64,000 bases of DNA, taken from assembly GCA_029817715.1 (NCBI GenBank), contig JARUPY010000533.1:5538001-5602000 (forward strand), given 5' to 3'. The number at the start of each line of letters is the position of its first letter. Within the stretch, counting starts at the first letter, position 1. This DNA comes from Melastoma dodecandrum (Eukaryota; Streptophyta; Magnoliopsida; Myrtales; Melastomataceae). Both the position numbers and the translations under genes were made by a program. The notes under the pieces are model-generated. The model had not been told where the DNA came from, did not search any database, and saw only the letters and a program-made list of their open reading frames with translations. Shown here piece after piece: positions 1 through 11,013 of this stretch.

Positions 1-1503
1 AGAGAGCAGGAAAAGAAATAAAATAATAATAAAAACAAGCAAACGATCAGAAAACATCACAATTGCTTTGACCAAGTCAAAATTGATTGAGTGAGAAAGG
101 AATTATTACCCCGTGAGATGAAATGGAGGAAGCCTTCGACCTTGCTGGTCATTTGTGTTTGAAAATAAAAGGCGACACCCATGGAATCCCACTTTTTGAA
201 CTTGTAGCATGGAGGTTGCAACCCACGCCCGAATTTGGGAGGCCGATGGTTCGTTGGGTCATCGAGCATGACAACCGCAGCGGCGAGGGAAGAGAAGTCG
301 GGGTCAGATCTGGTGAGGGTAATGTCGTCGGGGGCCGCAGATTTGGGCGTGGGAGGAGCTGTTCGGGGCGGATCCGGAGCCAAGGTGGTCAAGAGCGTCA
401 AGCGGAGGTCGGGGATCCGAGATGGTGGCCGCTAGAGACGTCGGGTGCGAGCTGTTTAAGTCTGGGGAGTCCAGGGGCGCGACGTCGTCGTCGGGAAAAC
501 TTGTCACGGCTGCTGTGAAATCCGAGACCGCCGGGGGAAGGTGGCCTGCCACCATGAAGCTCGGGGACGCCGGGGAGAGGTTGCTGGTCCACCGTCGGTT
601 CTGAGGATTTGGGGAGAAGAGGTAGGATGCCGCTGCAGGTCTTAGGGACGTCGGGGGGTGGATCCGTCGATCGCTGAGCCGGCTGAGGACGACCACGAAG
701 AGCAGGTCGCTGGTGCGTCGCTGATGGAGAGATCATGAGGATGCGTGGTCGAAGGAGCCGTCTGGGAAGTCCAAGTTTGTCGCCGCTGGTCCTAGACGCC
801 GGGGAGGGAGTGGGCTGCCATGGTTGAACTCAAGGCGGCCGCTGCTGGAAAGACGCCGGAGGGAGTAGCGGTTTGCCGCTGCTGGTTCTGTGGGAATCGA
901 GGAGGGGCCGAGAGTATGAACCGCTTTGGGGTTGGAGGTGGAGAGAAGGTGGAATCGCCGATGCTGAAGGGGGACGGATGCGCCGTCGCTGGTTCTGAGA
1001 AGTCGTGGAGACAGGTTGCTGCCAAAATGGAGCAAGGAGCCCATTTTACCTCGTTCAACATGCTTGATTGGAAGATGATGATGACGCCGTCAGGGGAAGA
1101 GCAGAAACTTTTTGGTCCTCCGGCGGAAGGCCGTCCTCCGAAGGGTGAGTCATGGGTGTTCTCTTGTATCTGTCTCTTTTGTAACTCCCTCTGCTGTTTA
1201 TGTCCCCCCGACTCCCAGGAAAAACTTCCGTTTCCGAAAATCTCGGGGAATTGTGGGAGTCGAGACTGTTGATATTTTTTTGAATAAGATAACCGATGTT
1301 ATGCTCCATCTTCCTTACAGGATACGTGGATAACGGGAGGAGTTTGTCCAGTGTGGGAAAGAATGTTTGTTTTATGTATATATATTTTTTATTTTGGGTA
1401 AAATGGGTCCTTTGGTTGTATGGACTTGGGCTTTGGCCATCTTGGAGAATGCACCTTGGGTTTATTATTGTTCGTGGTCTGTGTATCAATTTGAGGTATT
1501 ACA
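1..1503. mobile_element. 3' part of a long LTR-like element (left end outside window)
   Basis: This is GC-rich sequence with no recognisable protein domain. It stops abruptly at a TTACA terminus (ends ggtattaca at 1503). From 1504 the sequence is MED15 intron 2, which is present uninterrupted in the other KIX units (agataattgatgttcatttt). The base order at the junction predicts a 5-bp target duplication, aagat, that should also flank the missing left end. A stretch near 1230-1250 (tccgaaaatctcggggaat) recurs near 20,415 in the LTR-type element at 17,626-21,849, which suggests related families. Long overlapping open frames on both strands reflect high GC and not genes. The junction is seen directly; the LTR identity is inferred. 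Confidence 0.5.
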
Positions 1504-2367
1504 AAGATAATTGATGTTCATTTTAGCTAGCGAGTGACTATTCAAGCATTTTTATTGACGGCTTTCTTTACAGCCTGATTATCTGAGGAAGATATTTTTG
1601 AAGATTCTGGCAATGGAATCCAAGTCTCAAAATACGATTCGTAATTCCATCCCATCCAACTCTAGTGTCTGTATTGACATGCCTTCCGACACAGGTATGA
1701 TTGGCTACCTCCTTTATCACTGAGCGGTCATTTAGGGGCCTTAACTAATGATCCGGGCTGTTTGCTGCCTTTCCTTTTATTGTTTCTACGTGCATGCTCA
1801 TCTATGTTTTAATTCAAACTTTCCATCCTGTTTCTACTTGCACGATTAACTACGTTTTAACACCTGCCATGTATGAATGTGTCAATTTGCCGTGACAACT
1901 TGTGAATATCTTTTTCTTTTTAATGAGCATTCTTAAACGTCCGAAGTATTTATGGTTCTGTGCATATCTTTGTCGACTCCTTTGGCTGTCTGCTTCGCAG
2001 TGAATTTTCAACGAGGAGGCCACGGCAGCATACCGTTGTCGGTTGGGAGCAGCCTACTTAGTGGGGCTGGCCAGCAGAGTCCAGGGGAATCACCCAACAA
2101 TAACGAGGAAATTGATCTCTTGCTCAAGTTATGGTTACTTGATTTAATGTAGCAGCAGCGTTGTTGTTCATCATATAAATATTATTTTCAACTGTACAAT
2201 GGTATGTGCGCTTTATTGTAATTTCCTTTTGGATTATGTGCTTGATGCGAGGTTAGTACCTAGTCCGGAGAAAAAATTTACGAATGGATCGAATTTCCAA
2301 AACTCCCAAAGTACTAGCCGTTAAAAAATAATTTCTAAAGAAGTCATTTTTTGAAACAACGGATGTA
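1504..2367 (+). pseudogene. Truncated KIX unit: MED15 exon 3 plus short terminal exon
   Basis: The stretch begins in MED15 intron 2 and continues through exon 3 (1574-1694, starting PDYLRK and ending PSDT before gtatga). It then reaches an alternative last exon at 2001-2152, whose acceptor is cgcag and whose frame opens VNFQRGGHGS and ends at TAG. Exons 1 and 2 are missing because the LTR end at 1503 cuts the unit. The block is closely related to 24,215-25,085 and homology stops near 2367. Exon 3 carries substitutions relative to the main gene (FLKILAM in place of SLKMLTM), and the terminal exon reads a few residues past the stop used at 24,845. With no start or first KIX helices, it is probably a dead fragment. 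Confidence 0.8.
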
Positions 2368-3535
2368 CCTGTTTGTATTTGAATGTCCTATATAATAAGC
2401 TGAAAAAGAAGAAGGAAATGGGATAAAAGTCTGTTCTCTAAAGTTTTCCCCCACCACAGTGGCACTGACTGACTGCATTGCATGTCTCCCCCACCCCCCC
2501 TCCCCCCCAAAAAAAAACCCAACTACAAGGCATTCAAACATGACCGCCTCCTTAATCTCCCGCCTCCTCTTCCTCACATGCTCTCCACTCTCCTTTTCCT
2601 CCGGAACCACTGCTCATGTAATAATCAATCCTAATCCTAACTGCCTCGTACCGAATCGCGTCTCGACTTCAGCCATCCCATTGTTCCATGTTCATAGCCC
2701 TTGCTCCCCTTTCCGTCCGCCGGATTCCCTTTCCTGGGAACATACGGTACTTGAATTGCAGGCCCAGGACAACCTGAGGCTAGAGCACCTTACTCGGACC
2801 AGACCGACAGCTAAGAAGTCTGTTGTCCCTCTTGCCCCTGGCAGGCAGATCATACAGAGCCCTACTTACATCGCCAGGGTCCAAATTGGAACCCCTGCTC
2901 AAGTCATGTTGATGGCCCGAGCAATGACATGGCCTGGGTACCCTGCTTGGCCTGCATTGGTTGGTCATCACCTGTGGTTTTCGATCATTGAAGTCCTCCA
3001 CCTGCACTTCTCTTAGTTGCCGAGCAGCACAGTGCCAGCAGGTTAGTCACGGGTAATGATGTAGCAGCTCATCATGGCCTCCCTAATTCCCATATGGGCA
3101 TGCAAATCCTTTTACTTCGACGTGATATGAACTGCAGGCCCCGAGTTGCACCTGCAGTGGCAGCTTGTGCATTTTCAACATGACCTATGGTGGATCCTCC
3201 CTAGCAGCGTGCCTCTCCCAGGATGTACTCACGGTAGCCACGCATGCCATCACGGGCTACACCTTCGTCTGCATCCAGAAGGCCACGGGCACATCTCTCC
3301 CACCACAAGGGCTGCTGGGACTTGGCCGCGGCTCGTTATCACTCCCCTCACAGTCCCAAAATCTCTACCAGTCACTCCTATTGCCTGCCAAGTCCTAAGT
3401 CCAACAACTTCTCGGGCTCCCTCCGTCTCGGTCCAGAGGGGCAATCGAAGAGAATCAAGTCCAGCCCTCTCTTGAAGAATCCAGTGAGACCATCCCTCTA
3501 CCACTTCAACTTGCTTGCAGCAAGGCTGTGAATAT

Positions 3536-4347
3536 ACATGAAAAATTTAACGTCAGATATTTATTGGAATAATAATTATATACGAGTCAAATTTGAACTT
3601 ACTCGGAATCCGACGTGGACACGATAATTTAATATTCTCGTAGTGAGCTGATATTATTAACCGGACATTATCGGTACCTTGAATTCGATTACGTGTGATT
3701 ACGTCACACGGGAAAAGGGACCTCCCGACCTAAACGTGATCGGATTCGGGTAACGATCTTGTTCGCATATCGAAGACTTTTGACATGAGAATTAAGAATT
3801 AAATTTCATAATTGCAAATTTATAAAGAGAATACAAGTAATATAAGATAGAGAAGAGATTGACCGTTGACGCATAATCATCACTCTTCTAATTATTGGTC
3901 GAAAACTTGACTCGAAATGAATCGTAATCCTCGGATGAAAAGAAGCTTCCCAAGCAAGCTTCATTTGGGGAAAACGATGGGGAACGGGACATTAGATGGG
4001 ACACGCCACTTGGCCCATCGGCGGTCTTCCTTCTTTGGGGGGAGAGGCGCGATGTTCACCATCTCCCGGGGGAAGAGGAATCGGCCGGAGAGAAGATCTC
4101 CCTTCCGTTTCCCCGTTCCGCCGCCTTGGTCGCAAGCTCACTGATTTTCGTCGTCGCTACGGGAAGGACAGCCAAAAGCACCTTGAAGAGAGACTCAGAG
4201 TAAGATGGGAGAGCGTCGAGGAGAAGAGCAAAACCCTTAGTTCAAAGGGCTCGAAGCTGCTGTACGTCTCACCCCCTCCCCTCTTCCGTTGTCGGTTTGT
4301 CCTGTTCTTGGTGAGATGCATGGGGTAGGGACGTCAGGGGAGGTTGG
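3536..4347. other. Inserted non-coding DNA inside the protease pseudogene, left part
   Basis: From 3536 the protease reading frame ends. About 370 bases of AT-rich DNA follow, then a GC-rich block (about 3910-4347). Together with 8834-10,529 it forms the host sequence into which the copia element inserted. I see no protein domain. It could be an older LTR element or an expanded intron; its outer boundaries show no convincing target duplication. Confidence 0.45.
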
Positions 4348-4670
4348 TGAAGGATTCAGATTGACTGACATTGATGACCAAGTGATAGAAGAAGACGAAG
4401 AAGAAAACCAGAAGGAAGAAGGAAGAAGTAAGAAGAAAGGCTTTCTGTTATTAGCAAAAACAAATCCACACACACAGCTCCGCACTCACTGTTATAACAA
4501 CTTCAGCTAACAACCTGTCCACATGTAATTACTAAAATATCCTTCATTAGACACTGCATTCATTCGTCTGGATGCTGGGCTTGTGGACTTGTTACGGGCA
4601 ATATCTGTAAATCCTTCTGGGTTGTTCTTCCTCCTGATGGGCTGTGCGACAGTTTGTCATTGGTCCAACA
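4348..4670 (-). repeat. 3' LTR of the copia element
   Basis: This is a direct repeat of 8497-8833, starting tgaaggattc and ending ggtccaaca on the plus strand. It differs from its partner by scattered substitutions and small indels (323 against 337 bp), so the insertion is old but not ancient. Confidence 0.92.
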
Positions 4671-5144
4671 CTTCCCCGCAGACCAAGCCGCTTCACAATC
4701 CGGCCCTTCTTCACATGCCAGCCCTTTTTCTTTCCACTGTCGAACTTTAAGATCTTCAACTCTGTCTCCTTCAACTTCATCACCACTTTCAGTATTCAGT
4801 TCACCCTCTACTATCTGTCCTTCGTGTCGATTATTTGTCCTGCTAGCTTCGACTATAATACCGTTTGTAGCCACCACTGTCAGCTTTGGGCGAATGCTGA
4901 TGAACCTCTGTACAGCAATCACCTTGGTTAGTGGGTCTGCTAGCTGGTCCTCGGAGTTCACATGAAGAACCTGAAGTTGTCCAGCAAGCACCTTCTCCCG
5001 AACAAAATGGAAATCAATCTCAACATGCTTCGTACGAGCATGCAGGACTGGATTAGCTGCGATTTGGACTGTGCTCAAGTTGTCATAGTAAAGGACAGGA
5101 TCGAAAGAGGAACAGCCATTATCCTCCTTATCCTTCAGCTCCAA
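4671..5144 (-). pseudogene. RNase H remnant of the copia element
   Basis: The minus-strand frame carries the copia RNase H C-terminal pattern: YYDN..S, then ARTKHVEIDFHFVRE and DQLADPLTK. The frame runs on into the 3' LTR without a conventional stop. It is separated from the reverse-transcriptase frame upstream by a break near 5145-5262. In an active element this domain degrades the RNA strand of the RNA:DNA hybrid. Confidence 0.85.
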
Positions 5145-5261
5145 ATTCTACAGTTCTAACACCAAATTTCTCACCCAAAGTACCTCTGCAACGCCATCAG
5201 CCAACTCCCGAAACTCGGCTTCGGTACTATACCGCGAGACTACTTTCTGTTTGTGAGACAC

Positions 5262-5855
5262 TCAAGACACCAGATTCGGACCGAGGAAAGTACAGTACCC
5301 GCTGGTGCTTTTCCTGTCATCAAGATAGCTGGCCCTGTCGGCATCGGTGAAACACGATATAGCAGACTCAGGATCTGCTGTAATCAGGATGCCACACATT
5401 GGAGTACCTTTCAGGTAGCGAAGAATTCGTTTCACCGCCTGAAAATGTGTCGTGGTAGGACAGTGCAAGAACTGGCAGACCTTATTAACAGCATAGCATA
5501 TGTCCGGACGAGTATTGGTGCAATATTGGAGAGCCCTAACCAAACTGCGGTAGACAGATAGATAAGATAAAGGGTCACCATCATACTTAGACAGGGTAGC
5601 GGTTGTAGACAGAGGTGTAGGGACTGGCCGGCTATCTGTCAGTTCTGCCTTGGCAAGGAGTTCTCTGACATATTTCTCTTGGCACAGGTGAAGACCATTT
5701 GCAGTGCGAGTGACCTGGAGTCCAAGAAAGTATGATAACTCACCTAAATCCTTCAGAGCAAAGGCCTTATTAAGATGCACCAGCAACTCTGAGACGCCTG
5801 CTGTGTTGGAGCCAATGACAATGATGTCTTCCACGTACACTAGTAGAATAATCAC
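5262..5855 (-). pseudogene. Reverse transcriptase C-terminal half (copia)
   Basis: The 197-residue open frame has the copia polymerase signature region (LLVYVEDIIVIGS) followed by ALKDLGELSYFLGL and the connection to RNase H (RILRYLKGT, SGYCTFLG). The usual YVDD box reads YVED, so one catalytic aspartate is replaced. A short further stretch in another frame at about 5871-5990 (KQSPRAWY) shows the frame is shifted. The N-terminal third of the polymerase domain is deleted between there and about 6060. This copy cannot reverse-transcribe. Confidence 0.88.
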
Positions 5856-6214
5856 TCCAGCAGCAATGTGTTAGTGAAACAACGAGGCATCAGCCTTGGA
5901 ATTGACAAATCCCAGATTACTTAAGCAAGAACTCGACTTCATATACCACGCACGTGGACTTTGCTTGAAGCCGTGAGAGCCTTCTTTAACAAACAGACGT
6001 GAGTAGGACGAGTAGAATCTTCGAAACCAGGTGGTTTGAAGATGCCTCTTTGGACCTCGTAACCATTGGGTGTAAGTTAGCATAGGAGGGAATAGATGGT
6101 ATGCTAGGGTCAGTTGTTGGTAATGGTGCAGCTGGAACCACATTGTCGCATGAGATAGACTGAGGAGAAGGAAGTGTAGCAGAAGACTGGCCAGTGGAAG
6201 ACGGACTTGGAAGC

Positions 6215-6940
6215 TCAGAATGCGTAGGAAGAGAAGGAGAAGCTGAGATGAGTGAAGGAGATTGGACTGAGTAAGGTATAGAGTGGACAACCACTGGAAG
6301 AGAGGGCGAAGGGTGAAGAAGAAGAAGTAGAGATTGGAGCATCACGAAAAAGGAACGAAGATTCATCGAATAAAACGTCTCTGGACACATAGATTTTCCC
6401 AGATTTGCTGTCATAGCAGACATAGCCTTTGTGCGAGGCACTCTTGCCCAGTAAAATACACTGGATAGACCGGGGCTCGAGTTTATGAGAATTATAAGGT
6501 CGTAATAGAGGAAAGCAGGAACAGCCAAACACTCGAAGAGAAAGGTAATCTGGTTTAGAGTTAGTGAGTGATTCGAAGGGAGACAGAAAACGGAGAATTT
6601 CGGATGATAGGATGTTGATTAGTGTGACGGCTTCATGGAAAGCATAAGCCCAAAATGACAAGGGGACACTAGCATGAGTGAGCAGAGCAGAGCTAAGCCT
6701 ACCTCGACAACATGACGATTTTTGCGTTCAACGCGACCATTCTGCTGCGGCGTGTATGGGCAGGAAATCTGATGAGCAATGCCTAGCTGTATGAGGTGAG
6801 AATGGAGAGAACGGAACTCACCTCCCCAGTCAGAGCGAACAGTGGAGATGGAAGAATGGAACTGGGTGGTGACCATGGCAGAAAACTACTTGAAAGCAGT
6901 CAGGGCCTGGGATTTATCATGAAGAAAGTATATCCATGTA
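6215..6940 (-). pseudogene. Integrase fragment (copia)
   Basis: Two overlapping minus-strand frames carry the integrase core and its C-terminal region: RSDWGGEF and PYTPQQNGRVERKNRH (6619-6876), then the LRVFGCSCFP...RSIQCILLG region (6215-6661). The upstream part reads DDATRYTW with a stop before the second core segment, and the N-terminal zinc-binding segment is absent. It is therefore a broken integrase. Confidence 0.85.
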
Positions 6941-6952
6941 TATCTAGTAGCA

Positions 6953-8356
6953 TCATCGATTAATAACATGAAATAGCGAGCACCAGTAATTAAACTCAAT
7001 GCTAACATTGTTATCTTGACAAAGTTTAGAAACACTAATAATTTTTCTTGACAGAAGTGGAGTATGTAGAATATTAAGTAGTTGAAGTAAGCCAGTGGAA
7101 GTGGGAAGGGATCTATCTCCTGTGTGTTGTATATTCACATGAGCACCATTACCAACAAGAACAATAGCATTACCTGTGTAAGTGGAAATATTATGGAGAT
7201 CAGAGGCATTTGGAGTGACATGGTGGGTGGCCCCTGTGTCCATGAGCCACGACTCTGACCCAGAAACAGAGGGGTGTTGGAGCAGAGGAGGCTGGGCAGA
7301 GGAGTGATGAAGAGAACACGAGGGAGAAGGCTGTTCTGGATAAGGTGTGTAGTTGGTCAAATGGGCTTGTGGTTGAGGTGGGAATGAAGAGGGAGGCTGT
7401 AATGGAGGCGTATGTGTTATGTAAAAACAGGCTAAGGCAGTATGCCATACCCTAAAACAAATCTGGCAACGGGGTTTGGGTTTTAGGAATGGAAGTCTGT
7501 TTTCCCACTGAGGTGGTCTGCTGCCCCATTGTTGGTTAGCAAAGGTGTAGGGACGAGATGGTGGTCTACAAAGCAGTCCAGATTGTGGGGTCACAGGTCT
7601 GTGGGGTTGCCAGTGGGGTCTGTTAGGAGGTCGAGTAGTGTGTAGGCTGGTATGTGGAAGAGGAAAAGAACCATCGTCGTGAGACCTCATATCATGAGAG
7701 TGAAGCGCAGAAAGATTTACCTGAGGCAGCGTGCTATCCGATACACAGCGCCGTTCCAGCCGCATGTCAAAGTTCAGCAGGAGATTGTGAACCTCTTCTA
7801 GCTGTGGCTGATCCGTCCTGCTATATATGGCTGTCACTATTACATCGTATTCGGCCGGCTGTCCCTCCATCAAATACCACAGGTAGTCACGATATCGCAC
7901 CAGTCCTCCGATTGCGCTCAGTTGATCAGACAGAGATTTTAAACAATTCAGATATTGCTGCATTGTGCGTCCATTCTTCCGCAGTTGCTGCATCTGTAAC
8001 CGAAGGTTGAGGATTCGAGATGGAGACGCAGATTCATACCGATTTCGCAGAGTCTCCCACACTTCGCTGGAACATTTGCAGCAGACAACTTGGCTCAGAG
8101 GCTCAGCCGTAAGTGACGAAAAAAGTAGGCTCATCACGGCCTTATCAGTACGATGCCACCGTTTATAATTTGGATTTAGAAGCACGCTACTGTCGTACAG
8201 GAACTGGGCAGGAGGAGAAATGTTGCCAAAAATGAAGTCCTCGAACCCGAATGCAATTATGGCTGATAGAATCTGTCCTTTCCATAATACGTAATTGTTG
8301 TCGTCTAGCTTCACTAAGGCTGCAAATACCCCTGCTGGAATCTGGCTCTGCTGCAA
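6953..8356 (-). CDS. Copia gag-protease open reading frame
   Basis: The 467-residue frame begins 127 bp inside the 5' LTR-PBS boundary and is the best-preserved part of the element. The N-terminal half is the copia gag fold (KLDDNNYVLWK, then WETLRNRYES and MEGQPAEYDVIV). A proline/glutamine-rich linker carries a degenerate zinc knuckle (CQICFRVWHTALACF). The protease active site WLMDTGATHHVT follows. The frame ends soon after KLCQDNN, where the gag-preintegrase region should continue. In an intact element gag forms the particle and the protease matures it. The frame is open but the rest of the polyprotein is lost. Confidence 0.85.
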   Translation of the reverse strand: MQQSQIPAGVFAALVKLDDNNYVLWKGQILSAIIAFGFEDFIFGNISPPAQFLYDSSVLLNPNYKRWHRTDKAVMSLLFSSLTAEPLSQVVCCKCSSEVWETLRNRYESASPSRILNLRLQMQQLRKNGRTMQQYLNCLKSLSDQLSAIGGLVRYRDYLWYLMEGQPAEYDVIVTAIYSRTDQPQLEEVHNLLLNFDMRLERRCVSDSTLPQVNLSALHSHDMRSHDDGSFPLPHTSLHTTRPPNRPHWQPHRPVTPQSGLLCRPPSRPYTFANQQWGSRPPQWENRLPFLKPKPRCQICFRVWHTALACFYITHTPPLQPPSSFPPQPQAHLTNYTPYPEQPSPSCSLHHSSAQPPLLQHPSVSGSESWLMDTGATHHVTPNASDLHNISTYTGNAIVLVGNGAHVNIQHTGDRSLPTSTGLLQLLNILHTPLLSRKIISVSKLCQDNNVSIEFNYWCSLFHVINR

Positions 8357-8483
8357 ACCTGGGTTCGAGAGTTGTGAGGGTAGCCCTGAACCCGGAGTCT
8401 AACCAGACGGGAAGAAAGGGGTTGCTGGGTTCGGTTGTGGGTCTGCCATGGATCGTTCTTCTCACCGACGTCACGCCTTTACA

Positions 8484-8496
8484 GGCTCTGATACCA
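8484..8496 (-). other. tRNA-Met primer-binding site of the copia element
   Basis: The minus strand reads TGGTATCAGAGCC directly after the 5' LTR, the standard plant initiator tRNA-Met primer site. It fixes both the strand of the element and the inner LTR border. Confidence 0.93.
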
Positions 8497-8833
8497 TGAA
8501 GGATTCGGATCGACTGACATTGATGACCAGGTGATAGAAGAAGACGAAGAAGAAAGCCAGAAGGAAGGAAGGAAGAAGGAAGAAGAAAGGCTTTCTGTTA
8601 TTGGCCAAAACAAACCCACACACCCACACACAGCCCCCACTCACTGTTATAACAACTTGAGCTAACAACCTAACAACCTGACCACATATAATTACTAAAT
8701 TATCCTTCATTAGATATTGCATTCATTTGTCTGGATGTTGGGCTTGTGGACTTGTTACGAGCAATATCTGTAAATTCTTCTGGGTTGTTCTTCCTCTTGA
8801 TGGGCGGTGCGATAGCTTGTCATTGGTCCAACA
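8497..8833 (-). repeat. 5' LTR of the copia element
   Basis: This is a direct repeat of 4348-4670. It begins tgaaggattc next to the primer-binding site and ends tccaaca. The flank cttgg follows it on the plus strand. Confidence 0.92.
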
Positions 8834-10529
8834 CTTGGGTAGGTCGGGTGTTGTCGTCCGTTGAAGTTGTGGGTTTGGCTGCGGGAATCGCTGTCCTGTG
8901 TCGTCGCCGGTGGTTTCTCTTGTGGCGGTTTGGATGGTAGCCGTCCGGCTGGCCGAGGGGGACAGCGGTGCTGTCTCTTCACTCGTCTTTGGGGCGCGAG
9001 TTGGTGTACGTACGTTTCACCCCCTTCCTTCTCCACCCCCGTCCTCTCTCTGTTTTTCCGTTGTTTGTTGAGTTTGTGGTCGTCCTGTTTTGCAGTGGCT
9101 GTAGTTTCGATCTGTGGGTCACATGGGTTAGAATCGATGTCGATTTTGGGAGTGGGTGTTGGTGTTTGTGCTGTTGCTTTAATGCGTGTGGGATGTGGTG
9201 ACCCCCCTTATTCGTTCTTCCTCGTCCCTTGCTTCGTTTTCCCCCCTCTGTTCTTTGGTGTCGTCGTCCTCTTGTTTGGGTTATCAGTCTGCTAGTTGTG
9301 TTCCTCACGAAGAGGCCTTCCGCCCTTTTCTCGATGAGTGAACTGTTACCGTAGTCTCATCACTGGAGCTGTAGGCGAAGCCTGCTGCTACTCTACCTCG
9401 TAGGTGCATGATTAGCAGATTGTCGAACTGTGGGTTTGTGTGGTTCATTGCTGAAAACTGTTCCTTGATTTCGAGGGTTCGTAATAGGCGTTGGCAATCG
9501 AGATTCTTGTTGAGTATGCGGCTGTGCCCTCTGCATGTAGCGTGATTCAAATTAGAAAATTGAAACTGGGAAATTGGCTAAAGCTGTGGCCCGGAGATTC
9601 ACGCTCTCCCTGATGCCTTCTGGTCTCATTGCTTATGTGGCTAACTGTTGACTATTCGTGCAAAAACCTTGGAATTTATTATGTGGTCATGTATCGTCTG
9701 GCCGAAGGGGAATGTGAATGAGAGATTGAACTGTCGTATTGTTGAGGTATCCGCCTGTTTTCGCATGAGTAGAGGTAAGGAACCCATGGAAGGCCAGTAT
9801 CACCGAGTGACTCGAGAATGTGGTGCAGTATAGATGGATTGATCGGGGATGTTGGATGTCGTCAGTGATGACAACCCATCCCGAAGGGTCTCCATGACAA
9901 ACCGAAACGTTGGTGGTGGAATTGGCGATGTGTTATTCAGATCTGTTTCACATGATGGTTGATGATTTTCCGACTGTGATGTCGGAGGAGAACGGGGAGG
10001 TGGCGCCATTCGCAATCGCACCTGCTGCCGTTTCCCGGGTGTTCCCGGAGGAGTGGGTGGGGACGCACTGCGGTGGTCCTGGCACCGTACGAAATGTTGA
10101 TATATGGAGTGGTGGTGAAATGAGGGAGTCGCATTGTTAATTTCTGCCTTTTTGTTTGTTAAACTGTTTATTTCTATGCGTGTTATTATTTATTATTGTT
10201 ATACTTCTGTTGTGTTAGTTGATCTATTTGTATTTGCGTAATTACTGTTGCTCTGAATCGTGTGGTGCATTACACTGTTTTAAAGTTGCACGTTAGGATG
10301 GGTTTACGAGTCGCACGGTTTTCGTATGTGCATGGGTGGGGCATACACGGCGTTTATCGCTGACCCCAATCGGGGATATCATTTTCAGTCTTGTAGGGTA
10401 GAAATGAAAGGACATGTGACACATAATAGTTGGAGATTCGAAACAGAGTCGTTCTCGGGTAAAGCTTTGGAAATTTGTCGGTTTTCGCTGGATGCAATAA
10501 ATTTTCTGAAAATTGGTACGTAAAAATGT
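8834..10529. other. Inserted non-coding DNA inside the protease pseudogene, right part
   Basis: This is GT/GC-rich sequence resuming after the copia insertion and ending where the protease frame returns (GATGTTACAATACC). The last bases before it, aaaatgtag, resemble a splice acceptor, so the whole 7 kb may sit in an intron. I recognise no coding domain, and the open frames here have no family resemblance. Confidence 0.45.
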
Positions 10530-11013
10530 AGGATGTTACAATACCAGCCAGCGCGCTCGCCTTCAACACCAGCAACGGAGGTGGAACCATCTTCGATTCA
10601 GGTGAACCCCTCGTCCTTCCGCCATGGTTTAGAAACCCACATTCCTTGTGCATGGGTACTGCCTGAAATGTCGTGTTCCCCAGTGACCATGTACGCGCGG
10701 CTAGTTGTGCCAGCATACACGGCGGTTCGAGATGAGTTCAGGAGACGCATGAGGAATGCAAACGTGACGTCGCTGGGAGGCTTCGACACCTGCTACACGG
10801 TGCCGATCAAAGCCCCGACGATGACGCTGCCAGTGGAGAATTTGTTGATACACAGCACGGCGGGGAGCATAACGTGCCTGGCGATGGCGGGGGCCCCGGA
10901 TAACGTGAACTCGGGGGGTGAACGTGATAGCGAGCATGCAGCAGCAGAACCACAGAGTGCTGATAGACGTGCCAAACTCAAGGCTGGGGTTCGCCAGAGA
11001 GACGTGCTCTTGA

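Larger units (their letters stand above)
4348..8833 (-). mobile_element. Defective Ty1-copia LTR retrotransposon
   Basis: A complete LTR frame lies on the minus strand. Near-identical direct repeats occur at 4348-4670 and 8497-8833, each TG...CA on the plus strand. A primer-binding site complementary to initiator tRNA-Met adjoins the 5' LTR (8484-8496), and a purine tract (GCGGGGAAG) adjoins the 3' LTR. The flanks read gttgg and cttgg, a probable 5-bp target duplication with one mismatch. The coding order is gag, protease, integrase, reverse transcriptase, RNase H, which defines copia. It is non-autonomous. The gag-preintegrase and zinc-binding segment and part of the integrase core are missing, the reverse transcriptase lacks its N-terminal portion, and the frame is broken repeatedly. 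It lies nested in older inserted DNA within the protease pseudogene. Confidence 0.93.
2540..11013 (+). pseudogene. AED3-like aspartyl protease pseudogene, interrupted by transposons
   Basis: Two blocks together cover an A1-family extracellular aspartyl protease of the AED3 type. The 5' block has an ATG at 2540, the prodomain and IGTPAQ (to about 3040). An intron follows (about 3041-3137, gttagt...ctgcag), then the segment with GYTF-C-IQKATGTS and LLGLGRG (3138-3535). The 3' block (10,530-11,013) contains IPASALAFN and GGGTIFDSG, then FRRRM, SLGGFDTCY, LLIHSTAGS and the C-terminal SRLGFARE. Damage is extensive. A frameshift lies at the first catalytic motif (near 2913, where DTSND is expected), with an in-frame stop at about 2989. 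About nine residues are deleted before LPVENLLI. A frameshift lies at the G run near 10,915, and about 7 kb is inserted between the blocks. The family normally works in the apoplast; this copy cannot make a protease. Homology is by recall of the family. Confidence 0.85.

Noticed and set aside
57..1489. Many overlapping 60-150 residue open frames on both strands
   Set aside because: They result from high GC content, have arginine/proline/glycine-rich random composition and no family pattern, and lie in LTR-like sequence.
10326..10523. Open frame near the right end of the insertion (MCMGGAYTAFIADPN)
   Set aside because: No family resemblance; the similarity to 'AYTAV' of the nearby protease is too short to count.
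3529..10537. Reading the whole 7-kb protease interruption as one TG...CA LTR element ending gttaca
   Set aside because: The GATGTTACA at the right end is protease coding sequence, and the 5-bp flanks (aaggc, atacc) do not match.
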